A stretch of DNA of 64,000 bases from Streptomyces sp. NBC_01235 (GCF_035989285.1 NZ_CP108513.1:9052001-9116000), one strand, 5' to 3'; positions 45,419-54,971 are shown, counted from the first letter of the stretch. Program-made: numbers and translations. Notes: generated from the sequence alone by a model not told the origin.

Positions 45419-46215
45419 CCGGACTGCGCTACGTGTACGCCGTCTGCCACCCCCTCGGCGCGCCCCTCCAGGCCGACCTGTCGGGCGTGGCGGGCGATCC
45501 GCCCAGACTGCTCACCCACGGCGGTCTCGTCGCCGTGGTCAGCCATGTGCCGGAGCGGGACTTCGCGGAGGAGCCGCTCCGTCGCCATCTGGAGGACCTG
45601 GACTGGCTCACCGAGACCGCCCGTGCCCACCAGCAGGTGATCGACGCGCTCACCGCCGTCACCACTCCGCTGCCGCTGCGGCTCGCCACCGTGTTCCGGG
45701 ACGACAGCGGCGTCCGCGTGATGATGGAGGAGCGCGAGGACGACTTCCGGCGCACCCTGGACCGGCTCGAGGGGCGGGTCGAGTGGGGCGTGAAGGTGTA
45801 CGTCGCGTCCGAGGCGCAGGAGGCCGAGCCGACGACGGCCAAGCCCGCCTCGGGCCGTGACTACCTGATGCAGCGGCGCACGAAGGCCCGTGCCCACGAG
45901 GACAGTTGGCAGCGTGCCGAGCGATTCGCCGGGCGCCTGCACACGACATTGTCCGCGCACGCCGACGACGCCCGCCTCCATCCGCCGCAGAACGCCGCCC
46001 TGTCCAAGGCTCCCGGACAGAATGTGCTGAACGCCGCCTATCTCGTGCCGCGGGCCGAATCCGAGGAATTCGTGGAAATCGTGGATCGCACCAAGGGAGA
46101 GGAATCCGGACTGCGTGTGGAACTCACCGGACCATGGGCGGCCTATTCCTTCGTGGAGTCCGCCGGAGAGTCCGGGGCCGGGCAGCCGGGGGAGCCGGGG
46201 GAGGAGGGTGCATGA
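45415..46215 (+). CDS. gvpL: gas vesicle protein GvpL (GvpL/F family)
   Basis: 266 residues starting LRYVYAVCHPL; LPLRLATVFRDDSGVRVMMEEREDDFRRTLDRLEGRVEWGVKVYV is the conserved centre, ending PWAAYSFVE like other members. Paralogue of gvpF 3 kb upstream. GTG 45415 in a 4-base overlap with gvpJ; stop overlaps gvpS. Confidence 0.93.
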   Translation: MTGLRYVYAVCHPLGAPLQADLSGVAGDPPRLLTHGGLVAVVSHVPERDFAEEPLRRHLEDLDWLTETARAHQQVIDALTAVTTPLPLRLATVFRDDSGVRVMMEEREDDFRRTLDRLEGRVEWGVKVYVASEAQEAEPTTAKPASGRDYLMQRRTKARAHEDSWQRAERFAGRLHTTLSAHADDARLHPPQNAALSKAPGQNVLNAAYLVPRAESEEFVEIVDRTKGEESGLRVELTGPWAAYSFVESAGESGAGQPGEPGEEGA

Positions 46216-46400
46216 CCGTCGTGGAGCGCCGTGAGGTCGCCCTCGTCGACCTGCTCGACCGGCTGCTGGCCGGCGGGGTCGTCGTCACGGGGGACATCAC
46301 CCTGCGCATCGCGGACGTCGACCTGGTCCGCATCGACCTGAACGCGCTGATCAGCTCGGTCAACGACCAGGTGCCGTCGCCCTGGGGGGAGTTGCTGTGA
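46212..46400 (+). CDS. gvpS: gas vesicle protein GvpS (small GvpA-like)
   Basis: 62 residues: VALVDLLDRLLAGGVVVTGDITLRIADVDLVRIDLNALISSV is a bare GvpA-fold core without extension. Overlaps gvpL and gvpK by 4 bases each. Confidence 0.92.
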   Translation: MTVVERREVALVDLLDRLLAGGVVVTGDITLRIADVDLVRIDLNALISSVNDQVPSPWGELL

Positions 46401-46693
46401 CGGACCGTCCCAGCCGTAACCGTAAGCGTCTCGACCTGGAGCCCGACACCGTCGAGCGCGATCTGGTCAAACTCGTGCTGACCGTCGTGGAGTTGCTGCG
46501 CCAGCTGATGGAACGGCAGGCGCTGCGCCGCTTCGACACGGGCGATCTGAGCGAGGAGCAGGAGGAGCGGATCGGCCTCACGCTGATGCTGCTCGACGAC
46601 CGTATGACCGAGCTGCGCGAACGCTACGGACTGCGGCCCGAGGACCTGAATCTGGACCTCGGGCCGCTCGGACCGCTGCTTCCCCGGGAATGA
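46397..46693 (+). CDS. gvpK: gas vesicle protein GvpK
   Basis: 98 residues matching GvpK: RLDLEPDTVERDLVKLVLTVVELLRQLMERQALRRFDTGDLSEEQEERIGLTLMLLDDRM. Last gene of the ten-gene operon. GTG 46397 with GTGA overlap. Followed by a hairpin. Confidence 0.94.
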   Translation: MTDRPSRNRKRLDLEPDTVERDLVKLVLTVVELLRQLMERQALRRFDTGDLSEEQEERIGLTLMLLDDRMTELRERYGLRPEDLNLDLGPLGPLLPRE

Positions 46694-46711
46694 CGTTACG
46701 GAAATCCCGGG
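46683..46711. terminator. hairpin at the end of the gvp operon
   Basis: cccggga (46683-46689) pairs with tcccggg (46705-46711) across the gvpK stop. It lies between gvpK and the convergent small membrane protein gene and can serve both. Confidence 0.5.
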
Positions 46712-46717
46712 ATCAGC

Positions 46718-46888
46718 TCACCACCGGTACCAACGGCCCCTGCCTCCCGCTGCCGAGGTTCCGCGGAACAGGAAACCCAGCAGCCAGACGACGAGAACCG
46801 CGATCGCGATCCACCACAGCAATTTCACTGCGAATCCGGCACCGAAAAGAATCAGCACCAGCAGCAGTACCAGCAAGATGGGAACCAT
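46718..46888 (-). CDS. small hydrophobic membrane protein
   Basis: 56 residues (MVPILLVLLLVLILFGAGFA at the start) with two hydrophobic helices (2-20 and 22-45) and a short basic, glycine-rich end. It resembles the 'hydrophobic protein' class that in S. coelicolor sits beside the gvp cluster. A GGAGG site is 8 nt before the ATG, and a 9-bp hairpin ends just at that site. Function unknown; such proteins are often stress induced. Confidence 0.8.
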   Translation of the reverse strand: MVPILLVLLLVLILFGAGFAVKLLWWIAIAVLVVWLLGFLFRGTSAAGGRGRWYRW

Positions 46889-46900
46889 AGTGTGAACCTC

Positions 46901-46927
46901 CTGGATTCCGGGTTTCCTGGAATCCAG
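46901..46927 (-). terminator. hairpin between methyltransferase and small membrane protein genes
   Basis: ctggattcc (46901-46909) and ggaatccag (46919-46927) pair exactly. It sits 4 bases past the methyltransferase stop, and its distal arm abuts the GGAGG of the next gene, so it may end transcription or mask translation. Confidence 0.6.
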
Positions 46928-46930
46928 AAT

Positions 46931-47752
46931 TTAGACTTCCTTTCGGCACAGAATCTCTCCGTGCAGGACACCGAACCAGCCGTCCGCCCGCTGCCCCCAC
47001 TCCCGCCAGGCCGCCGACGCGGCGCGCAGCTGTTCCACCGTGGCGTGGCCGCCCCGCGTGGCGCGCTCCGCGTACGCCGAGGCGAGGGTGCGGTCGGCCC
47101 ACAGGCCGCTCCACCAGGCCCGCTCCTCGGGGGTGCTGAAGGTCCAGGTGGCTGAGGTGGCCGTGATGTCGGTGAAGCCGGCGGCCAGCGCCCAGGACTT
47201 CAGCCGGCGTCCGGCGTCCGGCTCACCGCCGTTGGCCCGGGCCACCCGGTGGTACAGGTCCAGCCAGTCGTCCATACCGGGCGAGGCGGGGTACCAGGTC
47301 ATCGCCGCGTAGTCCGCGTCGCGGACCGCGACGTACCCGCCGGGCTTCGTCACCCGCAGCATCTCGCGCAGCGACTGCACCGGGTCGCCCACGTGCTGGA
47401 GCACCTGGTGGGCGTGGACGACGCAGAACGTGTCGTCGGGGTATTCCAGGGCGTGCACATCGGCGACCGCGAAGTCGATGTTGGTCAGGCCGCGTTCGTC
47501 GGCCGTGGCCCGTGCCTGCTCCAGGATCCCCGGCGCGTGGTCGACGCCGGTGACGTGCCCGTCGGGGACCAGTGCGGCCAGGTCGGCGGTGATGGTGCCC
47601 GGCCCGCAGCCGATGTCCAGGACCTTCATGTGCGGCTTCAGCGAGCCGAGCAGGTAGCCCGCGGAGTTGGCGGCGGTCCGCCAGGTGTGCGAACGCAGCA
47701 CCGACTCGTGGTGTCCGTGCGTGTAGACGGCGGTCTCCTGCGCATTCGGCAT
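46931..47752 (-). CDS. class I SAM-dependent methyltransferase (UbiE-like)
   Basis: 273 residues with motif I VLDIGCGPGTITADLAAL (about 44-61), GVDHAPGILEQAR, the later ADVHALEYPDD (post-I acidic region) and LREMLRVTKPGGYVAVRD. The LDIGCGPG plus VHAHQVLQH pattern is common in small-molecule C- or O-methyltransferases. Monocistronic, divergent from the phosphatase gene. Confidence 0.9.
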   Translation of the reverse strand: MPNAQETAVYTHGHHESVLRSHTWRTAANSAGYLLGSLKPHMKVLDIGCGPGTITADLAALVPDGHVTGVDHAPGILEQARATADERGLTNIDFAVADVHALEYPDDTFCVVHAHQVLQHVGDPVQSLREMLRVTKPGGYVAVRDADYAAMTWYPASPGMDDWLDLYHRVARANGGEPDAGRRLKSWALAAGFTDITATSATWTFSTPEERAWWSGLWADRTLASAYAERATRGGHATVEQLRAASAAWREWGQRADGWFGVLHGEILCRKEV

Positions 47753-48019
47753 GGCTCTGCCCCTTCTTCGACGGACCGGCTCCGCACCGGCTCCCCGGTG
47801 TCCTCACCGTACGCCGATGGCCGCATAGTGAGACGGTTTGTTCTGCTATATGGACTGACTGAGTGTCAGATATCGCGCGGGCGCGGAGACGGCCGGGCTT
47901 CGAGCCCGCCCGGCCCGAGACGGGGGGCCCATGTCCGGGCTCATCCGCTGCCGGTACGCTGAAGTGGCCGTTACTCGGGGGCGGCTTCGACCGCGGCTTT
48001 GCCACCGGAGGGTCACCGC

Positions 48020-48679
48020 ATGCGACTGCTGCTCGTCCGTCACGGCCAGACCCCCACGAACGTGGACTACCTCCTCGACACCGCCGTCCCCGGCCCCGGC
48101 CTCACCCGACTCGGCGAACAGCAGGCCGCCGCCCTGCCGCAGGCCCTCGCCGACGAGGACATCGAGGCCCTCTACGCCTCCACCCTCGTGCGCACCCAGC
48201 TCACCGCCGCCCCGCTGGCCGCCGCGCGCGGTCTCGACGTCCTCGTCCGCGACGGGCTCCGGGAGATCTCCGCGGGTGACCTGGAGATGCTCCCCGGCGA
48301 CTCCGAGTCCGGCGAGCTCTACATGCGCACGGTGTTCGCCTGGGCGGCGGGCGACGTGGACCGGCGGATGCCTGGCGGCGAGAACGGCACCGAGTTCCTC
48401 GCCCGGTACGACGCCGTGGTCGCCGAGGCCGCGGCGAGCGGCGCCCGGACCGTCGCCCTGGTCAGCCACGGCGCCGCGATCCGCGCCTGGTCGGCCACCC
48501 GCGCCGGCAACGTCGACGTCCCCTTCGCCGCGGCCCACCGCCTCGCCAACACCGGCACGGTCGTCCTGGAGGGGTCCCCGGCCGACGGCTGGAAGGCCCT
48601 GTCCTGGGCGGGCGAGACGGTCGTGCCGGCGGAGGAGGCCGGACCCGCGGGGCAGCCGGTGGAGGGCGCCGGCGGCTGA
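48020..48679 (+). CDS. histidine phosphatase family protein
   Basis: 219 residues with the phosphohistidine motif LLLVRHGQTPTN (His9 region), Arg in YASTLVRTQLTA, Glu in GLREISAGDLE and the second His in VALVSHGAAIRAW. Phosphatase of the phosphoglycerate-mutase-like group; substrate open. GGAGGG lies 6 nt before the ATG. The preceding 267 bases are the divergent promoter region. Confidence 0.9.
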   Translation: MRLLLVRHGQTPTNVDYLLDTAVPGPGLTRLGEQQAAALPQALADEDIEALYASTLVRTQLTAAPLAAARGLDVLVRDGLREISAGDLEMLPGDSESGELYMRTVFAWAAGDVDRRMPGGENGTEFLARYDAVVAEAAASGARTVALVSHGAAIRAWSATRAGNVDVPFAAAHRLANTGTVVLEGSPADGWKALSWAGETVVPAEEAGPAGQPVEGAGG

Positions 48680-48758
48680 CGGGCGAGCCTGCGCGTTCCC
48701 GGGCCTGCGCGGCTATCGGTTTGCCGCAGCCCGTGGGCGGCCCGCACAATGCCTCCTC

Positions 48759-50378
48759 ATGGGACACCTGGAAGCCGCGCACCTCGAGTACTACCTCCCC
48801 GACGGGAGGGCGTTGCTCGGCGACGTGTCCTTCCGGGTCGGTGAAGGGGCCGTGGTGGCCCTCGTCGGACCCAACGGCGCGGGCAAGACGACCCTGCTGC
48901 GGCTGATCTCGGGCGAGCTGAAACCGCACGGCGGGACCGTCACCGTGACCGGCGGCCTGGGTGTGATGCGCCAGTTCGTGGGCTCCGTACGCGACGAGAC
49001 GACCGTGCGCGACCTGCTGGTCTCCGTCGCCCCGCCCCGTATCCGCGAGGTCGCGCGGGCCGTCGACAAGGCCGAGCACGCGATCATGACCGTCGACGAC
49101 GAGGCCGCCCAGCTCCAGTATGCGCAGGCCCTCTCCGACTGGGCGGAGGTGCGCGGGTACGAGGCCGAGACGCTGTGGGACATGTGCACCGCGGCCGCGC
49201 TCGGCGTCCCCTACGACAAGGCCCAGTTCCGCCTCGTGCGCACCCTCTCCGGCGGCGAACAGAAGCGGCTCGTGCTGGAGGCGCTGCTGCGCGGCACCGA
49301 CGAGGTCCTGCTGCTGGACGAGCCCGACAACTACCTCGACGTGCCCGGAAAGCGGTGGCTGGAGGAACGGCTGAAGGAGACCCGCAAGACGGTCCTCTTC
49401 GTCTCCCACGACCGCGAACTCCTCTCCCGCGCAGCCGAGAAGATCGTCTCCGTCGAGCCCGGTCCGGCCGGCGCCGACGCCTGGGTGCACGGTGGCGGCT
49501 TCGCCACGTACCACGAGGCCCGCCGAGAACGCTTCGCCCGCTTCGAGGAGTTGCGCCGCCGCTGGGACGAGAAGCACGCCCAGCTGAAGAAGCTGGTCCT
49601 GAATCTCCGTCAGGCCGCCTCCATCAGCCATGAGTTGGCCTCCCGCTACCAGGCCGCCCAGACCCGGCTGCGCAAGTTCGAGGAGGCCGGCCCGCCGCCG
49701 GAGCCGCCGCGCGAGCAGGACATCACGATGCGCCTCAAGGGCGGCCGTACCGGGGTAAGGGCCGTCACCTGCAAGGGACTTGAGCTCACCGGTCTGATGA
49801 AGCCCTTCGACCTGGAGGTCTTCTACGGCGAGCGGGTCGCCGTCCTCGGCTCCAACGGCTCGGGCAAGTCGCACTTCCTGCGCCTGCTGGCCGGCGACAC
49901 CGTGGCGCACACGGGGGAGTGGAAGCTCGGCGCGCGCGTGGTGCCCGGGCACTTCGCGCAGACCCACGCCCACCCCGAGCTGCTGGGCCGCACCCTCCTG
50001 GACATCCTGTGGAAGGAACACGCCCAGGACCGGGGCGCGGCCATGTCCCGGCTGCGCCGGTACGAGCTGACCCAGCAGGCCGAGCAGACCTTCGACCGGC
50101 TCTCCGGCGGCCAGCAGGCCCGCTTCCAGATCCTGCTGCTCGAACTGGAGGGTGTCACGGCCCTGCTCCTCGACGAGCCCACCGACAACCTCGACCTGGA
50201 GTCCGCCGAGGCACTCCAGGAGGGACTGGAGGCCTTCGAGGGCACGGTCCTCGCCGTCACCCACGACCGCTGGTTCGCCCGCTCCTTCGACCGCTACCTG
50301 GTCTTCGGCACGGACGGCCGGGTCCGGGAGACCCCGGAGCCGGTGTGGGACGAGCGGCGCGTGGAGCGGGCCAGGTAG
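48759..50378 (+). CDS. ABC-F family ATP-binding protein
   Basis: 539 residues, two ATP-binding cassettes in one chain with no membrane part. N-half: Walker A GPNGAGKTT (about 37-45), signature LSGGEQKRL, Walker B LLLDEPDNYLD. C-half: Walker A GSNGSGKSH, signature LSGGQQARF, Walker B LLLDEPTDNLD. A Lys/Arg-rich linker (about 255-310) joins them, as in ribosome-binding ABC-F proteins giving antibiotic protection or translation rescue. No clear ribosome site at ATG 48759; it may be leaderless or start from GTG/ATG nearby. 80 bases after the phosphatase. Confidence 0.9.
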   Translation: MGHLEAAHLEYYLPDGRALLGDVSFRVGEGAVVALVGPNGAGKTTLLRLISGELKPHGGTVTVTGGLGVMRQFVGSVRDETTVRDLLVSVAPPRIREVARAVDKAEHAIMTVDDEAAQLQYAQALSDWAEVRGYEAETLWDMCTAAALGVPYDKAQFRLVRTLSGGEQKRLVLEALLRGTDEVLLLDEPDNYLDVPGKRWLEERLKETRKTVLFVSHDRELLSRAAEKIVSVEPGPAGADAWVHGGGFATYHEARRERFARFEELRRRWDEKHAQLKKLVLNLRQAASISHELASRYQAAQTRLRKFEEAGPPPEPPREQDITMRLKGGRTGVRAVTCKGLELTGLMKPFDLEVFYGERVAVLGSNGSGKSHFLRLLAGDTVAHTGEWKLGARVVPGHFAQTHAHPELLGRTLLDILWKEHAQDRGAAMSRLRRYELTQQAEQTFDRLSGGQQARFQILLLELEGVTALLLDEPTDNLDLESAEALQEGLEAFEGTVLAVTHDRWFARSFDRYLVFGTDGRVRETPEPVWDERRVERAR

Positions 50379-50456
50379 CCCGAGCGGTCGCGAGCGGTCG
50401 GGCAACCGGAGCGGTTCGGGCGGCCGACGGGGGTCACTTCCAGAGGGGCGCGGGGG

Positions 50457-51576
50457 TCACTTCCAGCGGAGCAGCGCGCCGAGGCCGCCCACCGGCGCCT
50501 CCTCGTCGGCCGGGGGCACCATGAGCACGGGCGCGTCCGTGGCGACGGCCGACCTGATCAGCGCATCGTCCGCACGGGCCGCCCACGAGTGCTGCTCGCC
50601 GAGCGTCTTCAGCTCCGTACGGCGCACCGCCGCCTGGTCCGGATCCTCGCCGATCCACACCTCGCGGTGGGCATCCGGACCGTCGGCGCGGATGAGGAGC
50701 TCGTCGATCCGGTGCTCGCGGGCCGCCGCCACCGGTGCGGGCACGCCCTCCACGGCCGCGGCGCGTCCCTCGGCGTCCGGTGCACGAGCCGCGAGGAACC
50801 GTTCCGGCTCGGTCTCGGCCTGCCGTCGGGAGTGCTCGGCTCGGGCCGCCTCCACGTCCTCGTCCAGCAGCCTGCTGCCCACGCCGTGCGGAGCCTCGAC
50901 CACGCGGTCGTGCAGCCGCTGCGGCAGCCGGTCGTGGACGGCTCGCCGCTCCCGGTCGTCACCGACCAGGACCAGCAGATCGGCGCGGGTCTCCTCCTGG
51001 CAGACGGCCGGCGCGTCGGCGATCTCCGCCGCGTTGTGCTCCCAGGTGTTCTCCCAGGTGTTCTCCACCTTCAGCTGGAAGTGCCGCTCGGACCAGTCGG
51101 CGGCCGACGTGCGGTGTACGGGATACTGTCGACCGGCGACCGTCCCCGCCTGCTCCCGGCCCAGCCCGCTGCGCAGCTCGAACGCCGCGCCCTTGCGGTC
51201 GACGTACGCCACCACGCACACCGGGTCCTGGTCGGCGAGCTCCAGCAGCGGTGCGACCCGCGGCAGGGCCGCCCACTCGGCCCGGTCGCCCTCCGGGGCG
51301 GCAGGGCCGAGTGGGCGGGTCGAGGACGACCTCTCCGGTGCGGGCGAACAGGGCCCGGCCGTGCGGTTCGGAGGAGTGCCGCAGCTCCTCGACGGCCTGC
51401 TCGACGGCCCGGCAGGTGGCGTCGTCGGTGCCCTGCCGGGCCAGCTCACGGGCCATCGCGGCGGCCGTGAGCTGACGTTCGTGAGGCGTGTTCTCCGTGT
51501 GCCGGGAGGTGTCGACGTACACGGAGGCCCAGGGGCCCGAATGTTCGTACAGTGGATGCAGAAACGCGAGATCCAT
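50457..51576 (-). pseudogene. Vms1/Rv2629-like (eRF1-domain) protein gene, one frameshift
   Basis: From ATG 51576 (GGAGG upstream) the protein begins MDLAFLHPLYEHSGPWASVYVDTSRH, as in the Rv2629/Vms1-like bacterial eRF1-domain family, and reads to EVVLDPP near 51315. To continue as LGPAAPEGDRAEWAALPRV..., a +1 shift is needed at a run gggcggg (51313-51319). It then runs on to the C-terminal GGLGALLRWK, matching the family end. One extra base, or a sequencing error, explains it. A 12-base tandem duplication (ENTWENTW) sits at about 51040-51070. Mycobacterial Rv2629 is induced in dormancy; release of stalled peptidyl-tRNA is a family-based guess. Confidence 0.75.
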
Positions 51577-51601
51577 GGCTCCCTCCCGGATGCCGCTCGG
51601 G

Positions 51602-51650
51602 GGTAGTGCTGGTAGTGCATGCAGCGCTGGTAGTGCTGGTAGTGCTTCCC
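51602..51650. repeat. 9-base tandem repeat (tggtagtgc)
   Basis: Four copies of tggtagtgc in two pairs split by catgcagcgc, in the gap between the Vms1-like gene and the DUF6158 gene, so in the promoter region of both. Confidence 0.75.
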
Positions 51651-51671
51651 GGGGCCGGGTACCCGAACCGT

Positions 51672-52043
51672 ATGGACGAACACGACGAGCGGGGCACCAC
51701 CATGACCGGAGTCGACCCGGACCGGCTGGACGACCAGCAGCTGATGAAAGAGCTGGAGACGATCCACCGCACGCGCCACGACACCCTGCTGTACGGCTCG
51801 AACGACGCCCTACGCACCCACAACGACCGCATGGCCCAGCTGGAGGGCGAGTACCTGCGCCGCAACCCACGCCGATTCGTCTCCCCGGGCCGCACCCGCG
51901 AGGGGGCCAGGGAGCGGGCCGCCGGGGAGAACGGGGGCCCGGCGCGCCAGGCTCGGCCGCGGGCAACGGCGGAGGGCGCCTCGGCGGGGACTCCCGTCGG
52001 CAAGTGGGGCTCGGGAACGACGGGCGGCCCCGGCGGGGCTTGA
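51672..52043 (+). CDS. DUF6158 family protein
   Basis: 123 residues from ATG 51672, or 113 from the ATG at 51702, which may be the real start since MTGVDPDRLDDQQLMKELETIHRTRHDTL is the conserved opening. A helical part with HRTRHDTLLYGSNDALRTHNDRMAQLEGEYLRRNPRR is followed by a Gly/Arg/Ala-rich disordered end. A small actinobacterial family of unknown function; divergent from the Vms1-like gene. Confidence 0.72.
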   Translation: MDEHDERGTTMTGVDPDRLDDQQLMKELETIHRTRHDTLLYGSNDALRTHNDRMAQLEGEYLRRNPRRFVSPGRTREGARERAAGENGGPARQARPRATAEGASAGTPVGKWGSGTTGGPGGA

Positions 52044-52088
52044 GCCGACCGGAGCCGTCCGACCCGTCGAGCCGTCCGACTGCTCGTT

Positions 52089-52254
52089 GCGGTCTGCGGT
52101 CTGCGGTCTGCGGTCTGCCGTCTGGGGGGCTGCGGTCTGCCGTCCACTGTCTACAGTCTCCCGGCGACCGCCGACGCTCGTCTGTCGTCTGTCGTCTGTC
52201 GTCTGTCGTCTGCCGTCTGCCGTCTGCCGTCTGCCGTCCGTCGTCCGTCGACCG
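52089..52254. repeat. heptanucleotide tandem array
   Basis: Seven-base units in blocks: gcggtct x4, then a degenerate middle, then cgtctgt x4, cgtctgc x4, cgtccgt x2. It fills most of the 233-base gap between DUF6158 and catalase genes. No gene is supported within it. The unit gtcgtct differs by one base from the complement of the agccgac unit at 63833-63861. Confidence 0.9.
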
Positions 52255-52276
52255 ACCGGCATACGTCCGTCGGCAG

Positions 52277-54394
52277 TCAGCAGCGCACCGGCGGCCGGTC
52301 CCAGTGTCGGTGCGCCGCGATCGCGGTCATGAACTCCCGCACGAACTCCGCGCTCGCGGTCCCCGGCGAGGTGTCCGTGACCACGCCCTGGTCGGCGACC
52401 ACTCGATGGAACTCGGCGGACAGTCGTAGCCCCTCGGGCTGCAGCGTCGACAACACACCCACCCCGGAACCGAGGGCTCCGACCGGTTTGCCGTGCCGGT
52501 AGGCGTCCCGTACGAAGCGCATGGCGTCCGGGTCGGAGATGATCGACGGGGTGCCCGTGGGGCCGCCGGGGAGCAGGACGGCGTCGTACAGCACGGAGGC
52601 GACGGTCGGCAGTGCACGGTCGACTGTATGCATTTTTCCGTCGGTCCCCGACACGCTGCCGTCCGTGGCCGCCAGCGCCTCCACGATCGCGCCCTCCCCG
52701 GCCAGCACCTCGCGCACCGACGTCACCTGCTCGGCGTCGACCCCGTCGGCCACCAGGACCGCGATCTGTCGGGTGCGGATCGAGCCGTCGCCGCGCAGCG
52801 ACTCTTGGCTGAGAGCGGGGGAGGAGAGCTTGTACGCAGGCTCCGGATCCGTCCCGGAGGGGTCCGGGACGCCGATGCCTCGCGCCACCTGGCGGGCCAA
52901 CTCGCCGTCCACCTTGGCCAGTTCCTCGACCGTGCGGGTTCGCACCGCCCGGGCGTCGACCTTCCCCAGCTCGAACCGGAGCGCCTGCACGATGTGCTGC
53001 TTCTCCCAGTCCGTCATGCTGTGGAAGAAGAGGGCCGCCTGGCTGTAGTGGTCCTGGAAGCTCGGACTGCGCCGGCGGATCTTGGCGCCGTCGATCCGTT
53101 CCGTGTAGTGCGTGAAGGCCTTCCCGTCGACGCCCGCGTGTGCCGGGCAGCCGCCGCCGAGGGAGTTCGGGAAGTAGTTCGTGCCCCGGTGGACCGTGCT
53201 CTGGTGGTAGCCGTCGCGCTGGTTGTTACGGACCGGTGCGAGGGGCCGGTTCACTGGCAGCTCACTGAAGTTGGGGCCGCCCAGCCGGATCAACTGGGTG
53301 TCCAGGTAGGAGAAGTTGCGCGCCTGGAGCAGGGGGTCGTTGGTGAAGTCGATGCCCGGCACCACGTTCGCCGTGTGGAAGGCGACCTGCTCGGTCTCGG
53401 CGAAGAAGTTCTCCGGGTTGCGGTTCAGCACCATGCGGCCGATCGGTCGGACCGGCACCTGCTCCTCCGGGATGATCTTCGTGGCGTCGAGCAGATCGAA
53501 GTCGAAGGCGAACTCGTCCTCCTCGGGAACGAGTTGGACGCCCAGCTCCCACTCCGGGTACTCGCCCGCCTCGATCGCGTTCCACAGGTCGCGCCGATTG
53601 AAGTCCGGATCGCGGCCTTGGCACTCCTGGGCCTCGTCCCACACCAGCGAGTGGACGCCCAGCCGTGGCTTCCAGTGGAACTTCACGAACGTGCCGCGCC
53701 CTTCGGCGTTCACGAACCGGAAGGTGTGTACGCCGAAGCCCTGCATCATGCGGTAACTGCGCGGGATCGCCCGGTCCGACATCAGCCACATGATGGCGTG
53801 CAGGGTCTCCGGCTGGAGCGAGACGAAGTCCCACAGGCTGTCGTGGGCGGAGGCGCCGGTGGGGATGTCGTTGTGCGGCTCCGGCTTCACCGCGTGCACG
53901 AAGTCGGGGAACTTGATGCCGTCCTGGATGAAGAAGACCGGGAAGTTGTTCCCCACCAGGTCGTAATTTCCCTCCGACGTATAGAACTTGGTCGCGAAGC
54001 CGCGTACGTCCCGCACGGTGTCCGCGGACCCCTTCGGCCCCTGCACGGTGGAGAACCGCACGAAGACGGGCGTACGGACCGCCGGGTCCTGGAGGAAGGC
54101 CGCGCGGGTGAATTCCGCGCAGGACTCGTACGGTTCGAAGTAGCCGTACGCGCCCGCGCCCCGCGCGTGCACCACCCGCTCCGGGATCCGCTCGTGGTCG
54201 AAGCGGGTGATCTTCTCCCGGAAGTGGAAGTCCTCCATCAGGGTCGGACCGCGCTCGCCGACGGCGAGCGAGTCGTCGGTGTGGTCGACCTCCACGCCCT
54301 GGTCGGTGGTGAGGGGCCCGCCGGCCGGATCCTCGGCGCGGAAGGCCTCCCGCTGCTCCTGCTTGCGGTCGTTCGGGAACGGGGTCGCGTCCAT
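52277..54394 (-). CDS. katE: large-subunit catalase with C-terminal GATase-like domain
   Basis: 705 residues, the HPII/KatE (clade 2) monofunctional haem catalase. Catalytic His76 is in [14 protein letters not shown], the distal Asn in [11 protein letters not shown] (149-150), and the haem Tyr (about 362) in [14 protein letters not shown]. Residues about 560-705 form the flavodoxin/DJ-1-like domain typical of large catalases ([17 protein letters not shown]...). It removes H2O2. ATG 54394 shares one base with the PfpI-type gene stop (TGATG), and GGAGG is upstream. The two make one operon with general-stress character. Confidence 0.92.
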   Translation of the reverse strand: MDATPFPNDRKQEQREAFRAEDPAGGPLTTDQGVEVDHTDDSLAVGERGPTLMEDFHFREKITRFDHERIPERVVHARGAGAYGYFEPYESCAEFTRAAFLQDPAVRTPVFVRFSTVQGPKGSADTVRDVRGFATKFYTSEGNYDLVGNNFPVFFIQDGIKFPDFVHAVKPEPHNDIPTGASAHDSLWDFVSLQPETLHAIMWLMSDRAIPRSYRMMQGFGVHTFRFVNAEGRGTFVKFHWKPRLGVHSLVWDEAQECQGRDPDFNRRDLWNAIEAGEYPEWELGVQLVPEEDEFAFDFDLLDATKIIPEEQVPVRPIGRMVLNRNPENFFAETEQVAFHTANVVPGIDFTNDPLLQARNFSYLDTQLIRLGGPNFSELPVNRPLAPVRNNQRDGYHQSTVHRGTNYFPNSLGGGCPAHAGVDGKAFTHYTERIDGAKIRRRSPSFQDHYSQAALFFHSMTDWEKQHIVQALRFELGKVDARAVRTRTVEELAKVDGELARQVARGIGVPDPSGTDPEPAYKLSSPALSQESLRGDGSIRTRQIAVLVADGVDAEQVTSVREVLAGEGAIVEALAATDGSVSGTDGKMHTVDRALPTVASVLYDAVLLPGGPTGTPSIISDPDAMRFVRDAYRHGKPVGALGSGVGVLSTLQPEGLRLSAEFHRVVADQGVVTDTSPGTASAEFVREFMTAIAAHRHWDRPPVRC

Positions 54395-54936
54395 CAGGTC
54401 GCCTCCTCGGCGAACACATCCAGATACGCCTCGCAGAACGCCTTCAGATCGTCCGGCTTGCGGCTGGTGACGAGCTTGTTGGGGCCGTGGTCGCAGATCT
54501 TCACCTGTTCGTCGACCCAGCTGCCGCCGGCGTTGCGAATGTCCGTCCGCAGGCTCGGCCACGAGGTCAGCACGCGGCCGCGTACGACGTCGGCCTCGAC
54601 GAGGGTCCACGGGGCGTGGCAGATCGCGGCGACCGGGCGGCCCTGCTCGAAGAACGCCTTGACGAACGCCACGGCCCTGTCGTCCGTGCGCAGGAAGTCG
54701 GGGTTCGCGACGCCGCCCGGCAGGACCAGCCCGCCGAAGGACTCCGCGGACACCTCACCGACGACCTCGTCGACCATGAACGTGTCCGCCTTGTCGAGAT
54801 GGTTGAACGCCTGGATCTCACCGGAGTCGGTCGACACCAGAACGGGCTCGTGGCCCGCGTCCACCGCCGCCTGCCAGGGGTCGGTGAGCTCGACCTGCTC
54901 GACGCCTTCGGGCGCCGTCAGAAACGCGATGCGCAT
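54394..54936 (-). CDS. DJ-1/PfpI-family type 1 glutamine amidotransferase-like protein
   Basis: 180 residues with nucleophile elbow [11 protein letters not shown] (Cys) and [16 protein letters not shown], the PfpI/YhbO glyoxalase-deglycase-like group. [13 protein letters not shown] is typical. It is related to the extra C-terminal domain of the catalase it precedes. Probable role in repair of glycated or oxidised protein, or a stress protein of unknown substrate. Confidence 0.87.
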   Translation of the reverse strand: MRIAFLTAPEGVEQVELTDPWQAAVDAGHEPVLVSTDSGEIQAFNHLDKADTFMVDEVVGEVSAESFGGLVLPGGVANPDFLRTDDRAVAFVKAFFEQGRPVAAICHAPWTLVEADVVRGRVLTSWPSLRTDIRNAGGSWVDEQVKICDHGPNKLVTSRKPDDLKAFCEAYLDVFAEEAT

Positions 54937-54971
54937 GAGAGTTCAACGTCCTTTCCGTGTCCTTGCGGTCG

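Noticed and set aside
52089..52254. Possible CRISPR array
   Set aside because: Units are 7 bases without spacers of constant length and no cas genes are present.
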